From contig JAUIJI010000018.1 of the NCBI GenBank assembly GCA_030431435.1, positions 1 through 33,095 on the forward strand: DNA of 33,095 bases, read 5' to 3'. The position numbers were made by a program, and so were the translations under genes. This stretch comes from Alphaproteobacteria bacterium. Its GTDB lineage: Bacteria; Pseudomonadota; Alphaproteobacteria; Sphingomonadales; Sphingomonadaceae. Each line of letters opens with the position of its first letter. Position 1 is the stretch's first letter. A model generated the notes under the pieces. The model worked only from the letters and a program-made list of their open reading frames with translations, ran no database searches and was not told the DNA's origin. This document shows positions 17,095 to 25,910 of the stretch, in pieces.

Positions 17095-18125
17095 TCTCCG
17101 GTGCCGGGCTGCACCAGCACGTCGAGATGCTCGACGAAGAAGGGCAGCATGTCAGTGCGGATGCGTTCGCGGATGCGGTTGCCGTGATCGCCTTCGTAGA
17201 GCTCGAAATCATAGGCGATGCCGAAGCGATCCAGCTCGCGCATGAAGGCGCGGTTGCCTTCCAGCAGGAAATCCTGATCACCGATGTCGATGGCGATGGC
17301 TTCAAGGCTTTCCAGCGCCGGGAGATACTGCGGCAGCATCACCAGCGGCGAGTTCGCGGCCATGCGATATTCGGCAAGCTTGTCCATCGTGCCATCATCG
17401 TTGAGGCCGGTATCGACCTTGAGGAAATTGTCCGCCGAGGGATCGGGCGACCATGCCGCCAGCGTGGAAACCCCGGCCAGCCCGCCGAAATCGGCATTGG
17501 CTACGTCTTCCTCGCTCATCCCCTCGATCCGCGCGGCTGTTTCCGCGTCGATCGGCTGCGGCGGCAGGCAGCAGGCGCTCATCATGTAGATGCTGGAGAA
17601 GACCTCCGGATGTTTCATGGCGATGCGGATGGTGCCGTATCCGCCCATCGAATGCCCGGCCAGCCCGCGGCTTTCGCGCATCGGGATGGTGCGGAAATTG
17701 GCATCCACCCAGCCGACAAGGTCGCGCGCGACCATGTTCTCGTAATCGCCCACAGTCGGGCTGGATGAATAGAAACCGCCGCGCCGCAAGGAATAGCCAT
17801 CGGGCATGACCATGATCACGTCATTGCCGGCATCGGAGGCTGCCTGCACCGCCTCCTGGATCTGGAAACCGGCCTGCTGTGCCTCTACCGGGGCCCAATA
17901 TCCGTGGAGGTAATAGACCACGGGATAGCGACGGTCGGTATTCTCGTCATAACCGGGCGGGGTGACGACATAGACCTTGCGGGTTGCGTCATTGCCTTCA
18001 AGGTTCCCTTCCACCGACGGGGAATAGAAGCTCATCAGCTCGATCCGCGCCTCTTCCTGCGCGAGCGCAGGCGCGGCAATGGCAAGCGTGGCGGCGCCCA
18101 GCGCGCCGATGGCGAATTTCAGCAT
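17091..18125 (-). CDS. Secreted esterase, PF00756 family (first gene of a tandem pair)
   Basis: A 344-residue paralogue of the downstream gene. It has a signal peptide (residues 1-23, ending PALAQ), VYVVTPPGYD, then YYLHGYW. Ser159 lies in GHSMGG, with predicted acid GDQDFL and base GDHGNR near the C-terminus. The shared sequence YPVVYYLHG, NLEGN and SACC shows duplication from one ancestor. As in its partner, the only cysteines are one adjacent pair (Cys185-Cys186). The start at 18125 is chosen because the signal peptide begins there; the open frame to 18359 is unsupported. It may act on ester-linked groups outside the cytoplasm together with its partner. Confidence 0.85.
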   Translation of the reverse strand: MLKFAIGALGAATLAIAAPALAQEEARIELMSFYSPSVEGNLEGNDATRKVYVVTPPGYDENTDRRYPVVYYLHGYWAPVEAQQAGFQIQEAVQAASDAGNDVIMVMPDGYSLRRGGFYSSSPTVGDYENMVARDLVGWVDANFRTIPMRESRGLAGHSMGGYGTIRIAMKHPEVFSSIYMMSACCLPPQPIDAETAARIEGMSEEDVANADFGGLAGVSTLAAWSPDPSADNFLKVDTGLNDDGTMDKLAEYRMAANSPLVMLPQYLPALESLEAIAIDIGDQDFLLEGNRAFMRELDRFGIAYDFELYEGDHGNRIRERIRTDMLPFFVEHLDVLVQPGTGE

Positions 18126-18325
18126 GTGTCTCCCTCCGCTGCCACACCGGGCAGCTCTCGACTCTGGGCGGGAGTCTTCCTTCTTGCCGGATCGATGTCC
18201 AGCACCATTGTGACGCCGATACAAAAGGCGACAAAAATCCAGAATAATCAAGGGTTCCAGATAATTGCTGGCCTTGCCACGCTCCTGTCCGTATCCTTTG
18301 CGGCAGGACGGAACACCACTCACCC

Positions 18326-19843
18326 ATGCTTGATTCGACACCCAAGGCCTCGATGCCAATACCCGCGCCGCAATTCGCCGAGGAAAGCGCGCGGCTGGAA
18401 GTGCTCGCCGATTTCCAGCATGAGGCGCTGGAAGACGATCCGGAACTGCAGGCCATCGTCGAATTTGCCGCCAAGCTGTGCAAGGGGTCGGCTTCGATGG
18501 TCAGCCTGGTTGATGACAAGAGGCAGTATTTCCTCGCCCGCACCGGCCTCGAGCAGCGCGAGACCCCGCGCGACATCTCGTTCTGCTCCCACGCGCTGGG
18601 CATGTCAGAAGTGATGGAAGTGGGCGACGCCACCAAAGACCCGCGCTTTGCCGAAAATCCGCTGGTCACCGGCGAACCGGGCGTGCGCTATTATGCCGGG
18701 CAGCCGCTGATTTCGGCCGAAGGCGCGCCGCTGGGAACGCTCTGCGTGATCGATGTCCAGCCGCACGAGCGACCGCTCAACCAGTTCCAGCGCGAGGGCA
18801 TGGCCGTGCTTGCGCAAGCCGCCATGCGCCGCCTGCGCGCGCGCCGTGCCAGCATCATCGCCAGCCGCGAAATTGCCGAGAGCGAGGAACGCTTCAAGGC
18901 GCTCGCCGATTCTATGCCCGATATCGCCTTTTCGGCCGACGAGGATGGCACTTTCGACTATTTCAACCAGCGCTGGCAGGATTTTACCGGCCTGCCCCTG
19001 CCCTATACCGAGGATCAGAGCCGGCAGGTACTCGATCCCGAGGATTACGATTCGATCCAGGACGACTGGGCTGCGGCGGTGCGCGAGGGCGAACCCTATG
19101 AGCGCCAGCATCGGCTGCGCCGCCACGACGGCAAGTTCCGCTGGGTGATCGTGCGCGCCTTGCCGGTGAAGGTGGGCGAGACTGGACGCCTGCGCTGGTT
19201 CGGCACGATCACGGACATCCATGACGCGCACGAGCTGTCCGAGAACCGCGACATGCTGGCCAAGGAACTGTCGCACCGGATCAAGAACATCTTCGCCGTC
19301 GTCAACGGCCTGATTTCCCTGCAGGCCCGCAAGGAACCCGAACATGCCGATTTTGCCGACCGGCTGACGCAGACGCTGCAGGCGCTGGGCCGCGCGCATG
19401 ACTTCGTGCGGCCATCGGGCGGCACCACGCAGGAAAGCCTGCGCGGGCTGCTCGAGGTGATCTTTGCCCCCTATCGCGACGCCGGCGGCAAGCCGCGCGT
19501 GCGACTGGACGGGGACGAGGGCGCCATTAGCCACAAGGCCGCCACGCCGCTGGCACTGGTGTTCCACGAACTGGCGACCAATTCCGCCAAATACGGCGCG
19601 CTGTCGGTGGACGGCGGATATGTCATCCTCGCCATTGCCAGCGAGGGCAAGCGCGTCCAGCTGACATGGAAGGAACACGGCGGGCCGCCGGTCGAACACG
19701 GAAACGCAAGCGAGGCCGGCTTCGGATCGCGCATGGTGGAGCTTGCGGTGACCGGCCAGCTGCAAGGCCAGTGGGAACGCCATTTCGAGGAAAGCGGCCT
19801 GCGGGTTGAGCTGGACTTCCCCGCCGATGCGATTGCGCCCTAG
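18326..19843 (+). CDS. HWE-type sensor histidine kinase with GAF and PAS domains
   Basis: A 505-residue soluble sensor kinase with no membrane segment or signal peptide. The N-terminal GAF domain (about 30-180) includes RDISFCSHAL and LGTLCVIDV. A PAS domain follows (about 185-305, with PDIAFSADEDGTFDYFNQRWQ-type sequence). The kinase core has the phospho-acceptor His317 in LSHRIKN and the N-box Asn419 in HELATNSAKYG. The HWE-type Trp448 in LTWKEHG and the GFGSRMVE G-box complete it. This is the HWE family, which in alphaproteobacteria often feeds the general stress response (PhyR/EcfG), but no PhyR, NepR or response regulator is adjacent. The PAS lacks the LOV cysteine motif, so light sensing by flavin is unlikely. 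The start may be 18353. The stop shares a CTAG with midA. Confidence 0.87.
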   Translation: MLDSTPKASMPIPAPQFAEESARLEVLADFQHEALEDDPELQAIVEFAAKLCKGSASMVSLVDDKRQYFLARTGLEQRETPRDISFCSHALGMSEVMEVGDATKDPRFAENPLVTGEPGVRYYAGQPLISAEGAPLGTLCVIDVQPHERPLNQFQREGMAVLAQAAMRRLRARRASIIASREIAESEERFKALADSMPDIAFSADEDGTFDYFNQRWQDFTGLPLPYTEDQSRQVLDPEDYDSIQDDWAAAVREGEPYERQHRLRRHDGKFRWVIVRALPVKVGETGRLRWFGTITDIHDAHELSENRDMLAKELSHRIKNIFAVVNGLISLQARKEPEHADFADRLTQTLQALGRAHDFVRPSGGTTQESLRGLLEVIFAPYRDAGGKPRVRLDGDEGAISHKAATPLALVFHELATNSAKYGALSVDGGYVILAIASEGKRVQLTWKEHGGPPVEHGNASEAGFGSRMVELAVTGQLQGQWERHFEESGLRVELDFPADAIAP

Positions 19844-20904
19844 TCCGGGTTATCGAAACCCGTGCCATCGGGCCAGTCAGGGTCTGACAGCGCCAGAACC
19901 TTGAACAGCTCGCCCATCTGGTCAGGCGCGACAAGCCGGTCGCGCGCGCGCAGCAGCGCCTCGCGATAATGCGGCGCGAACCCTGCCAGCGCATCGGCGC
20001 GCTGGTGGATGCCAAGCGCGGTCAGCCAGCGGCCCTGCGTCGTGGTGCCGATCCACTTCGCCCCGCGCGACAGGGCGATCTGCGCCATCTGGTCGAAATC
20101 GACATGCGCGGTGAGGTCCATCTCGCCCGGCGCCTCCAGCGGATCGCGCTTCTGGTGGTTGCGGATGGCCTGCAAGGTCGATCCGGTGCGCGGCGCGACA
20201 TGGCCATAATCGATAAACAGCGCCACGCCGCCCTGGTTGACCAGCCGGCCTGCCACTTCGAACAGCGTCGCCGCAGCGCCGGGACAGGTCTCGATCACCG
20301 TGCCGACAGGCGCATCGCGGCGCTTTTCCGGGACCGCGCTGTCCATTGGCGTGTGGCCCGCAACGAAGCGGAAGTTCTCGCCATCCTCAGCGACGTCCAC
20401 CATCACCTCGCGCCAGCCATTGCCCGTCATCACCAGCTGGCGCACGGGAAGCGCATCGAGGAATTCATTGGCCACGATCAGCACCGGGCCTTCCATGGGT
20501 ATGGTCGAAAGGTCATTGTGGAACACAGCATCGGGCACCTGCTCCAGCTGCACATCGCGCAGCCTGGTCGAGCCTTCGACAAGGTTGATGCGCGGCTCCA
20601 GCCCGTATCGCCTCATCGCCCGCTGCGCATCGCGCGCAAGGAAGCCGCGACCTGGCCCCAGCTCGACATAATGCGCAGGCTCGGTGCGACCGGCACGGAT
20701 CCAGATATCCGCCAGCCACAGCCCGATCAGCTCGCCGAACATCTGGCTCACCTCGGGCGCGGTGATGAAATCGCCCTGCTCGCCGAACACCTCGTTTTCG
20801 GAGTAGTAGCGGGCGTTGCTCTCGCCCATGAACTGCATCAGGCTGATCGGGCCGGTTGCGGAAATCAGCCTGCGGAAACTTGCGGCCAGATTGCCGTCAG
20901 CCAT
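19840..20904 (-). CDS. SAM-dependent methyltransferase, MidA/NDUFAF7 family
   Basis: A 354-residue protein of the DUF185/MidA family. GDFITAPEVSQMFGELIG at about 44-61 and the SAM-binding ELGPGRG at 81-87 are diagnostic; NEFLDALPV and LFIDYGH follow. The mitochondrial homologue NDUFAF7 dimethylates an arginine of a complex I subunit during assembly, so a similar role at NADH dehydrogenase is plausible. The start at 20904 overlaps the lgt stop by eight bases, which indicates translational coupling with lgt; the frame open to 20940 is not needed. The TAG stop overlaps that of the kinase gene within CTAG. Confidence 0.88.
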   Translation of the reverse strand: MADGNLAASFRRLISATGPISLMQFMGESNARYYSENEVFGEQGDFITAPEVSQMFGELIGLWLADIWIRAGRTEPAHYVELGPGRGFLARDAQRAMRRYGLEPRINLVEGSTRLRDVQLEQVPDAVFHNDLSTIPMEGPVLIVANEFLDALPVRQLVMTGNGWREVMVDVAEDGENFRFVAGHTPMDSAVPEKRRDAPVGTVIETCPGAAATLFEVAGRLVNQGGVALFIDYGHVAPRTGSTLQAIRNHQKRDPLEAPGEMDLTAHVDFDQMAQIALSRGAKWIGTTTQGRWLTALGIHQRADALAGFAPHYREALLRARDRLVAPDQMGELFKVLALSDPDWPDGTGFDNPD

Positions 20905-21769
20905 TGGCAGGCTGCCCCTTCGCTCCGGAATAGGCGGCATCGACCGGCTTCTGCCGCAGCGACCAGATAACGAGGCCGATACCCAGCAGGATCAGCGGGA
21001 TGGTCAGCCACTGCCCGCGGCTGAGGCCGGTTTCGGCGACCACCCAGGCGAGATGCGCATCGGGCTCGCGGAAATATTCGACGATGAAGCGCCCGGCAGA
21101 GATCATGGCGGTGAACACGCCCACCAGGAAGCCCGGGCGATAGCGCGCGCGGGTGAGCCAGAACAGCGCATAGAGCACCACCGCCACCAGCAGGCCTTCC
21201 AGCAGTGCTTCGTAGAGCTGGCTGGGGTGGCGCGGTTCGGGGCCGGCGCCGGGAAAGGTCATGGCCCAGGGAACGGCGCTCTCGACCGGACGCCCCCACA
21301 GCTCGCCATTCACGAAATTGGCCATGCGCCCGAGGAACATCGCCGCGCCGACATTGACCGCGATATAATCGCTCACCCTTATGAACGAGAGGCCATGGCG
21401 CCACGAGGCGTAGGCAATTGCCAGCACAACGCCGATCAGCCCGCCATGAAAGCTCATCCCGCCTTCCCAGGTCTTAAACATGTCGACCGTGCCGATCAGG
21501 TCAGGCCGGTAGAACAATACATAGCCCAGCCGGCCGCCGATGATCACGCCGAGGAAGCAGTAGAAGAACAGGTCGTCCGCATGCCGCGTCGCCATCGGCG
21601 CACCGGGTGCCGCCAGCATCTTGCGCAGGTGCACATAGGCGATGATCAGGCCGAAGATATAGGCGAGCGAATAGAACTTCAGCGTGAAGAAGCCGAGGTC
21701 GATCCCGTTGACCAGGCCAAGATCGGCCCAGTTGATCGCGCTGCCCGCTGCCGCGAGAAATTCAAGCAT
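20897..21769 (-). CDS. lgt: Prolipoprotein diacylglyceryl transferase
   Basis: Transfers diacylglycerol from phosphatidylglycerol to the lipobox cysteine of prolipoproteins in the inner membrane. 290 residues with seven hydrophobic helices. Diagnostic motifs are GGRLGYVLFY, the MSFHGGLIG His-Gly-Gly motif and the signature GRMANFVNGELWGR, then HPSQLYEALLEG and GRFIVEYFREPD. The start at 21769 has AGAGAGG eight bases upstream. It lies upstream of midA, which it overlaps by eight bases. It diverges from glnD with starts 67 bp apart, so their promoters may influence each other. Confidence 0.95.
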   Translation of the reverse strand: MLEFLAAAGSAINWADLGLVNGIDLGFFTLKFYSLAYIFGLIIAYVHLRKMLAAPGAPMATRHADDLFFYCFLGVIIGGRLGYVLFYRPDLIGTVDMFKTWEGGMSFHGGLIGVVLAIAYASWRHGLSFIRVSDYIAVNVGAAMFLGRMANFVNGELWGRPVESAVPWAMTFPGAGPEPRHPSQLYEALLEGLLVAVVLYALFWLTRARYRPGFLVGVFTAMISAGRFIVEYFREPDAHLAWVVAETGLSRGQWLTIPLILLGIGLVIWSLRQKPVDAAYSGAKGQPANG

Positions 21770-21836
21770 GTGTCCAAGCCTCTCTTGCTGGCTGCGGCCA
21801 TGGCACAGCCTGTGCAAAGGCGAAAGCCCCGACAAC

Positions 21837-24674
21837 ATGGTGACACGCCCCAAGCAAGGTTTTGCACAATTGCCCGCAGCGCACTATCTGCAAGGCGTGA
21901 CCCAGCTGAAAATCTCCCGCCAGCGCGAGATCATCGATCGCCGCAAGCTCGTTTCCTCCATCGGTGCCGCCGTCGCCGAACACGGCGTGGAGGATGCTCG
22001 CCAGCCCATTGTGGAGCTGCTGCGCGCAGCCTTCCAGCAGGGGCGCGAGGAGATGACCAGGCGGCTGGGCGACAATCCCGGTGCCGGGCACGAGATTACC
22101 CACGGCTATTGCTTCCTGATCGACCAGCTGATCCGTGTGGTGCACGATCATGTAGTGGACGCGGTCCACCCTAAGGCCAGCCCTTCCGCCGGGGAACGCC
22201 TCGCGCTGATCGCGGTGGGCGGATACGGGCGCGGCGAGATGGCGCCCTTCTCGGATGTCGACATCGCCTTCATCACCCCGGTCAAGCCTTCCGCCTGGTG
22301 CGAACAGGTGATCGAGGCGATCCTCTACTTCCTCTGGGACCTCAACCTGACCGTGGGCCATTCCAGCCGCTCGCTGGACGAGATGGTGCGCATGGCCAAG
22401 GAAGACCTGACGATCCGCACCGCCATCCTCGAAGGCCGCTATCTGTGGGGTGACAAGGACGTCTACAAGATGGCCGAGGACCGCTTCTGGAGCGACGTTG
22501 TCCCCGGCTCGGAACGCCAGTTCATTACCGAAAAGCTGGCCGAGCGCGATGCAAGGCACAAGCGCATGGGCGATTCGCGCTATGTGGTCGAACCCAATGT
22601 GAAGGACGGCAAGGGCGGGTTGCGCGATTTGCAGACGCTCTACTGGATCGGCAAGTATGTCTACCGCGTGCGCGAGGCGGCGGAGCTGGTCGACAAGGGG
22701 CTGTTCACCGCGCAGGAATATCGCAGCTTCCGCCGCGCCGAACGCTTCATGCTGGCGGTGCGCAGCCATCTGCACACCATCGCCAAACGCGGCGAGGACC
22801 GGCTGACATTCGACCTGCAGCGCGAAGTGGCCCGGCGCATGAATTACGCCGACCGGCCGGGCAAGAGCGCGGTCGAACGCTTCATGCAGTTCTATTTCAT
22901 GCAGGCGCAGCATGTCGGCAACCTTACCGGCGTGTTCCTGGCGCAGCTGGAAGAGCAGATGGTGGAGAAGAAGCCGCGCAACCGGCTGATCGAGCGGCTG
23001 CTGGGCCGCAAGGAGCATGACCGCACCATCGATGGTTATGTCGTGCGCAGCGGCAAGCTCGCCGCGCCGGACAACCGCTGGTTCAGGGACGATCCGGTGC
23101 GACTGGTCGAGATCTTCACCCTTGCCGAGCGCGAAGGGCTGGAAATCCACCCCGAAACCATCCGCATGGTGCGCCGCGATTCCGGCCTGATCCACCAAAA
23201 CGTGCGCGAGAACCCGCGCGCCAACGCTGCTTTCCTTGAATTGCTGACCGGTCGCAACGATCCGGAGATGGTGCTGCGCTGGATGAACGAGGCGAGCGTG
23301 TTCGGCCGCTTCGTGCCCGATTTCGGCAAGGTCAACGCGCAGATGCAGTTCGACATGTACCACCACTATACGGTGGACGAGCACACCATCCGCGCGATCG
23401 GCCTGCTCAGCCAGATCGAAAAGGGCGAACTGGAGGAAGACCACCCGCTCGCCACCAAGATCCTCCCCGGCCTCAAATATCGCCGGGCACTCTATGTCTC
23501 GGTTCTGCTGCACGATATCGCCAAGGGTCGCGGCGGTGACCATTCGGTGCTTGGCGCGGAAGTGGCGCTGGAATTGTGCCCGCGCCTTGGCCTGACCGAG
23601 CAGGAAACCCAGCTGGTCAGCTGGCTGGTGCGATATCACCTGCTGATGAGCGCAATGGCCTTCAAGCGCGACCTGTCCGACCCCAAGACGATCGAGGATT
23701 TCATCGACGTGGTTGAGGATGCCGAACACCTCGGCCAGCTGACGATCCTTACCATCGTCGATATCCGCGCCGTGGGCCCGGGCATCTGGAACAGCTGGAA
23801 ACGCCAGTTGCTGGGTGATCTCTACAAGCTGGCGGATGAGCAGTTGCGCCTGGGCGATGACGACGAGGACCGCCAGCGCAAGCGCTATGAAAAGAAGCGC
23901 GAGGAAGTCGCGCGGTTGCTGGGCGAGGAACGCGAGCATCTGGTGGAAGAGCTCGATAGCCGGTTTGACCGCGACTACTGGATGGCCGAGCCGTCCGATA
24001 TCATCGCCATCAACCTGCCGCATTATGCCGCCGCCAAGCAGCTCGAGCACTCGCTGTCGATCCATGCGGAATATTACCCGGCGCGCGGGGCCACGCTGAT
24101 CACCGTGATCGGCGATGACCACCCCGGCCTGTTCTTCCGCATCGCCGGTGCGATCAACCTGGCCGGTGCCAACGTGATCGACGCACGCATCCACACCACC
24201 AAGGTGGGCAAGGCGGTCGACAATTTCCTGGTGCAGGACCCGCTGGGCAAGCCGTTCAAGGAAGAGGCGCAGATCGCCCGGCTGAAGCAGAAGATCGAGG
24301 ACGCGCTGCTGGGTAAGATCGACATGGTCGGCAGCCTCGCCCAGCGCCCGCTGCCGCGCACCCGTGCCGAGGCCTTTACCGTGGCTCCGCAGATCTTCTT
24401 CAACAATGACGCGTCAGACCGCTTCACCGTGATCGAAGTGCATGCGCGCGACCGCCCGGCGTTGCTCAACCGCCTGACCCGCGCGATGTTCGAACGCAGC
24501 CTGATCATCAATTCCGCGCACATCACCCAGTTTGGCGAGAAAGCGGAAGACACCTTCTATGTAACCGACCTGCTGGGCCACAAGATCTACAGCAAGGACC
24601 GGCTGCAGAAGGTCGAGGACGCACTTCTGGAAGCCATCGCGGCGGGTGAGCCGAAGGTGGAAGCGGCGGAGTAG
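21837..24674 (+). CDS. glnD: [Protein-PII] uridylyltransferase / uridylyl-removing enzyme
   Basis: Adds UMP to PII proteins when nitrogen is short and removes it when glutamine is high. 945 residues. The N-terminal nucleotidyltransferase domain has GGYGRGEMAPFSDVD at about 128-142, with the metal-binding Asp pair. The linker leads to the HD hydrolase domain with LLHDIAKGRGGDHS (His558, Asp559). Two C-terminal ACT domains (near residues 754 and 864, each with an HPGL/RPAL-type start) sense glutamine. All parts are intact. The start at 21837 has no strong ribosome site; the frame is open back to 21684 without support. It faces yggS, with stop codons three bases apart. The PII gene glnB is not in view. 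Confidence 0.95.
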   Translation: MVTRPKQGFAQLPAAHYLQGVTQLKISRQREIIDRRKLVSSIGAAVAEHGVEDARQPIVELLRAAFQQGREEMTRRLGDNPGAGHEITHGYCFLIDQLIRVVHDHVVDAVHPKASPSAGERLALIAVGGYGRGEMAPFSDVDIAFITPVKPSAWCEQVIEAILYFLWDLNLTVGHSSRSLDEMVRMAKEDLTIRTAILEGRYLWGDKDVYKMAEDRFWSDVVPGSERQFITEKLAERDARHKRMGDSRYVVEPNVKDGKGGLRDLQTLYWIGKYVYRVREAAELVDKGLFTAQEYRSFRRAERFMLAVRSHLHTIAKRGEDRLTFDLQREVARRMNYADRPGKSAVERFMQFYFMQAQHVGNLTGVFLAQLEEQMVEKKPRNRLIERLLGRKEHDRTIDGYVVRSGKLAAPDNRWFRDDPVRLVEIFTLAEREGLEIHPETIRMVRRDSGLIHQNVRENPRANAAFLELLTGRNDPEMVLRWMNEASVFGRFVPDFGKVNAQMQFDMYHHYTVDEHTIRAIGLLSQIEKGELEEDHPLATKILPGLKYRRALYVSVLLHDIAKGRGGDHSVLGAEVALELCPRLGLTEQETQLVSWLVRYHLLMSAMAFKRDLSDPKTIEDFIDVVEDAEHLGQLTILTIVDIRAVGPGIWNSWKRQLLGDLYKLADEQLRLGDDDEDRQRKRYEKKREEVARLLGEEREHLVEELDSRFDRDYWMAEPSDIIAINLPHYAAAKQLEHSLSIHAEYYPARGATLITVIGDDHPGLFFRIAGAINLAGANVIDARIHTTKVGKAVDNFLVQDPLGKPFKEEAQIARLKQKIEDALLGKIDMVGSLAQRPLPRTRAEAFTVAPQIFFNNDASDRFTVIEVHARDRPALLNRLTRAMFERSLIINSAHITQFGEKAEDTFYVTDLLGHKIYSKDRLQKVEDALLEAIAAGEPKVEAAE

Positions 24675-24677
24675 GGT

Positions 24678-25343
24678 CTAACCGCGTTCCCCGAACAGCG
24701 CGGTGCCCACGCGGATATGCGTAGCGCCGAGCATGATTGCGGTGGGGTAATCCCCGCTCATGCCCATGCTGCGGCCTTCAAGGCCATTATCGCGCGCCAG
24801 CTTGTCGAGCAGGGCGAAGAAGGGCGCAGGCTCGATGCTGAAAGGCGGAACGCACATCAGCCCGGCGAGCGGGATATCCGCTGCGCGGGCCTGTTCGACC
24901 AGCGCGGGCACATCGGCAATTGCGCAGCCGCCTTTCTGGTCCTCGTCGCCAATATTGACCTGAACGAAACACGGCACGCGTTTGCCCGCCTTGTCCATCG
25001 CCTTGGCCAGCGCTTTCACAAGGCTCGGCCGGTCGAGCGAATGGATACAATCGAACAGCTCCACCGCATCATCCGCCTTGTTCGATTGCAGCTGGCCGAC
25101 GAGGTGCAGTTTAACGCCATCGTAAGCCTCTTTCAGCGCAGGCCATTTGCCTTGCGCTTCCTGCACACGGTTTTCACCGAACACGCGCTGTCCTGCATCG
25201 AGCAGCGGGGTAATCGCGTCAGCATCATGCGTCTTGCTGATCGCGATCAGGGTGACGTCATCCACCTTGCGGCGGGCAATCTTGCAGGCACGGGCGATCT
25301 CTGCCTGCACCTCTTCCAGCAATTGGGCTGCACTCTCGCTCAT
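24678..25343 (-). CDS. yggS: YggS family pyridoxal-phosphate homeostasis protein
   Basis: A 221-residue PLP-binding protein (YggS/PROSC family), a single alanine racemase-like barrel without the second domain. LIAISKTH holds the cofactor Lys37, with VFGENRVQEA, HLVGQLQSNK and VNIGDEDQKGG in order and the family's GMSGDYPTAI and RVGTALFG near the end. It keeps free PLP in balance and is not known to catalyse a reaction. The start at 25343 is chosen by homology, and a leaderless start is likely: the symmetric -10 lies six bases upstream and there is no ribosome site. The frame open to 25373 runs through the palindrome and into thiE. Confidence 0.92.
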   Translation of the reverse strand: MSESAAQLLEEVQAEIARACKIARRKVDDVTLIAISKTHDADAITPLLDAGQRVFGENRVQEAQGKWPALKEAYDGVKLHLVGQLQSNKADDAVELFDCIHSLDRPSLVKALAKAMDKAGKRVPCFVQVNIGDEDQKGGCAIADVPALVEQARAADIPLAGLMCVPPFSIEPAPFFALLDKLARDNGLEGRSMGMSGDYPTAIMLGATHIRVGTALFGERG

Positions 25344-25346
25344 GGG

Positions 25347-25360
25347 CGCGCTATAGCGCG
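25347..25360. promoter_or_regulatory. Palindromic bidirectional promoter between yggS and thiE
   Basis: The 20-bp gap between the two start codons contains the perfect 14-bp palindrome CGCGCTATAGCGCG. On either strand the centre reads TATAGC, a fair -10, followed by exactly six bases before each ATG. Transcripts in both directions would therefore start at the ATG and be leaderless. Bacterial promoters with symmetric -10 elements are known to fire both ways. No convincing -35 is seen on either side. Confidence 0.5.
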
Positions 25361-25363
25361 GGC

Positions 25364-25900
25364 ATGGCAGCAATCCAGCCCTTCCCTGACCTGTGGCTCA
25401 TCTCGGACGCGCGCAATGATGCCGTTCTCGAACAAGCCCTCAAGCGCCTGCCGCGGGGCAGCGGCTTCATCTATCGGCACTATCACCTGCCCGACGGCGA
25501 GCGGGTAGCGCGCTATTTCGCGCTGGAGCGGATCGCCCGTGCGCGCGGGCACACGGTGGTGCTGGCCGACAGCGCGCTCACCGCCGTCGAATGGGGCGCA
25601 GACGGCATCTACGGCGCGCCCTTGTCGCTTTACCCCAAGCGAGACCTGCTGACGCTGGCGACCGTCCACGATATGCGCGAGATTGCGCAAGCCAATCGCA
25701 TGGGCGCAGACGCCGCGCTGCTCTCCCCCGCCTTCGCCACCAACAGCCACCCCGGCGCAGACTCGCTGGGACCTTTGAAATGGCGGATATTGGCGAGGTA
25801 TGCGCTGATGCCGGTGATCGCGCTCGGCGGGATGGATGCGGGGAAGGCAAGGCGATTGGGCTGCGAACGATGGGCGGCCATCGACGGGTTGAGTAGGTAG
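25364..25900 (+). CDS. Thiamine phosphate synthase-like protein (TMP-TENI family)
   Basis: A 178-residue TIM-barrel protein of the ThiE/TenI family, which joins the thiazole and pyrimidine halves of thiamine. Visible features are LWLISDARN at the N-terminus, GADGIYGAPLSL and the phosphate-binding GADAALLSPAFATNSHPGA, then VIALGGMDAGKARRL. At 178 residues it is shorter than the usual 210, and the C-terminal end is abrupt. Key ThiE residues of the pyrimidine site cannot be confirmed, so a paralogue with another role is possible. No thiamine genes or TPP riboswitch are adjacent. The start at 25364 has no ribosome site and probably begins leaderless from the palindromic promoter. Confidence 0.72.
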   Translation: MAAIQPFPDLWLISDARNDAVLEQALKRLPRGSGFIYRHYHLPDGERVARYFALERIARARGHTVVLADSALTAVEWGADGIYGAPLSLYPKRDLLTLATVHDMREIAQANRMGADAALLSPAFATNSHPGADSLGPLKWRILARYALMPVIALGGMDAGKARRLGCERWAAIDGLSR

Positions 25901-25910
25901 TTTGTTTCAT

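Noticed and set aside
18310-18330. EcfG-type (general stress) promoter before the HWE kinase
   Set aside because: GGAAC is present at 18310-18314 but no CGTT-type -10 lies at the required distance.
18326-19843. LOV photoreceptor domain in the HWE kinase
   Set aside because: The PAS region has no Cys-containing GRNCRFLQ-type motif.
21762-24194. 810-codon open frame antisense to glnD
   Set aside because: Shadow frame produced by strong third-position GC bias. It has no recognisable domain or ribosome site.
25344-25363. TPP riboswitch upstream of thiE
   Set aside because: Only 20 bases separate thiE from yggS, far too few, and no thi-box sequence is seen.
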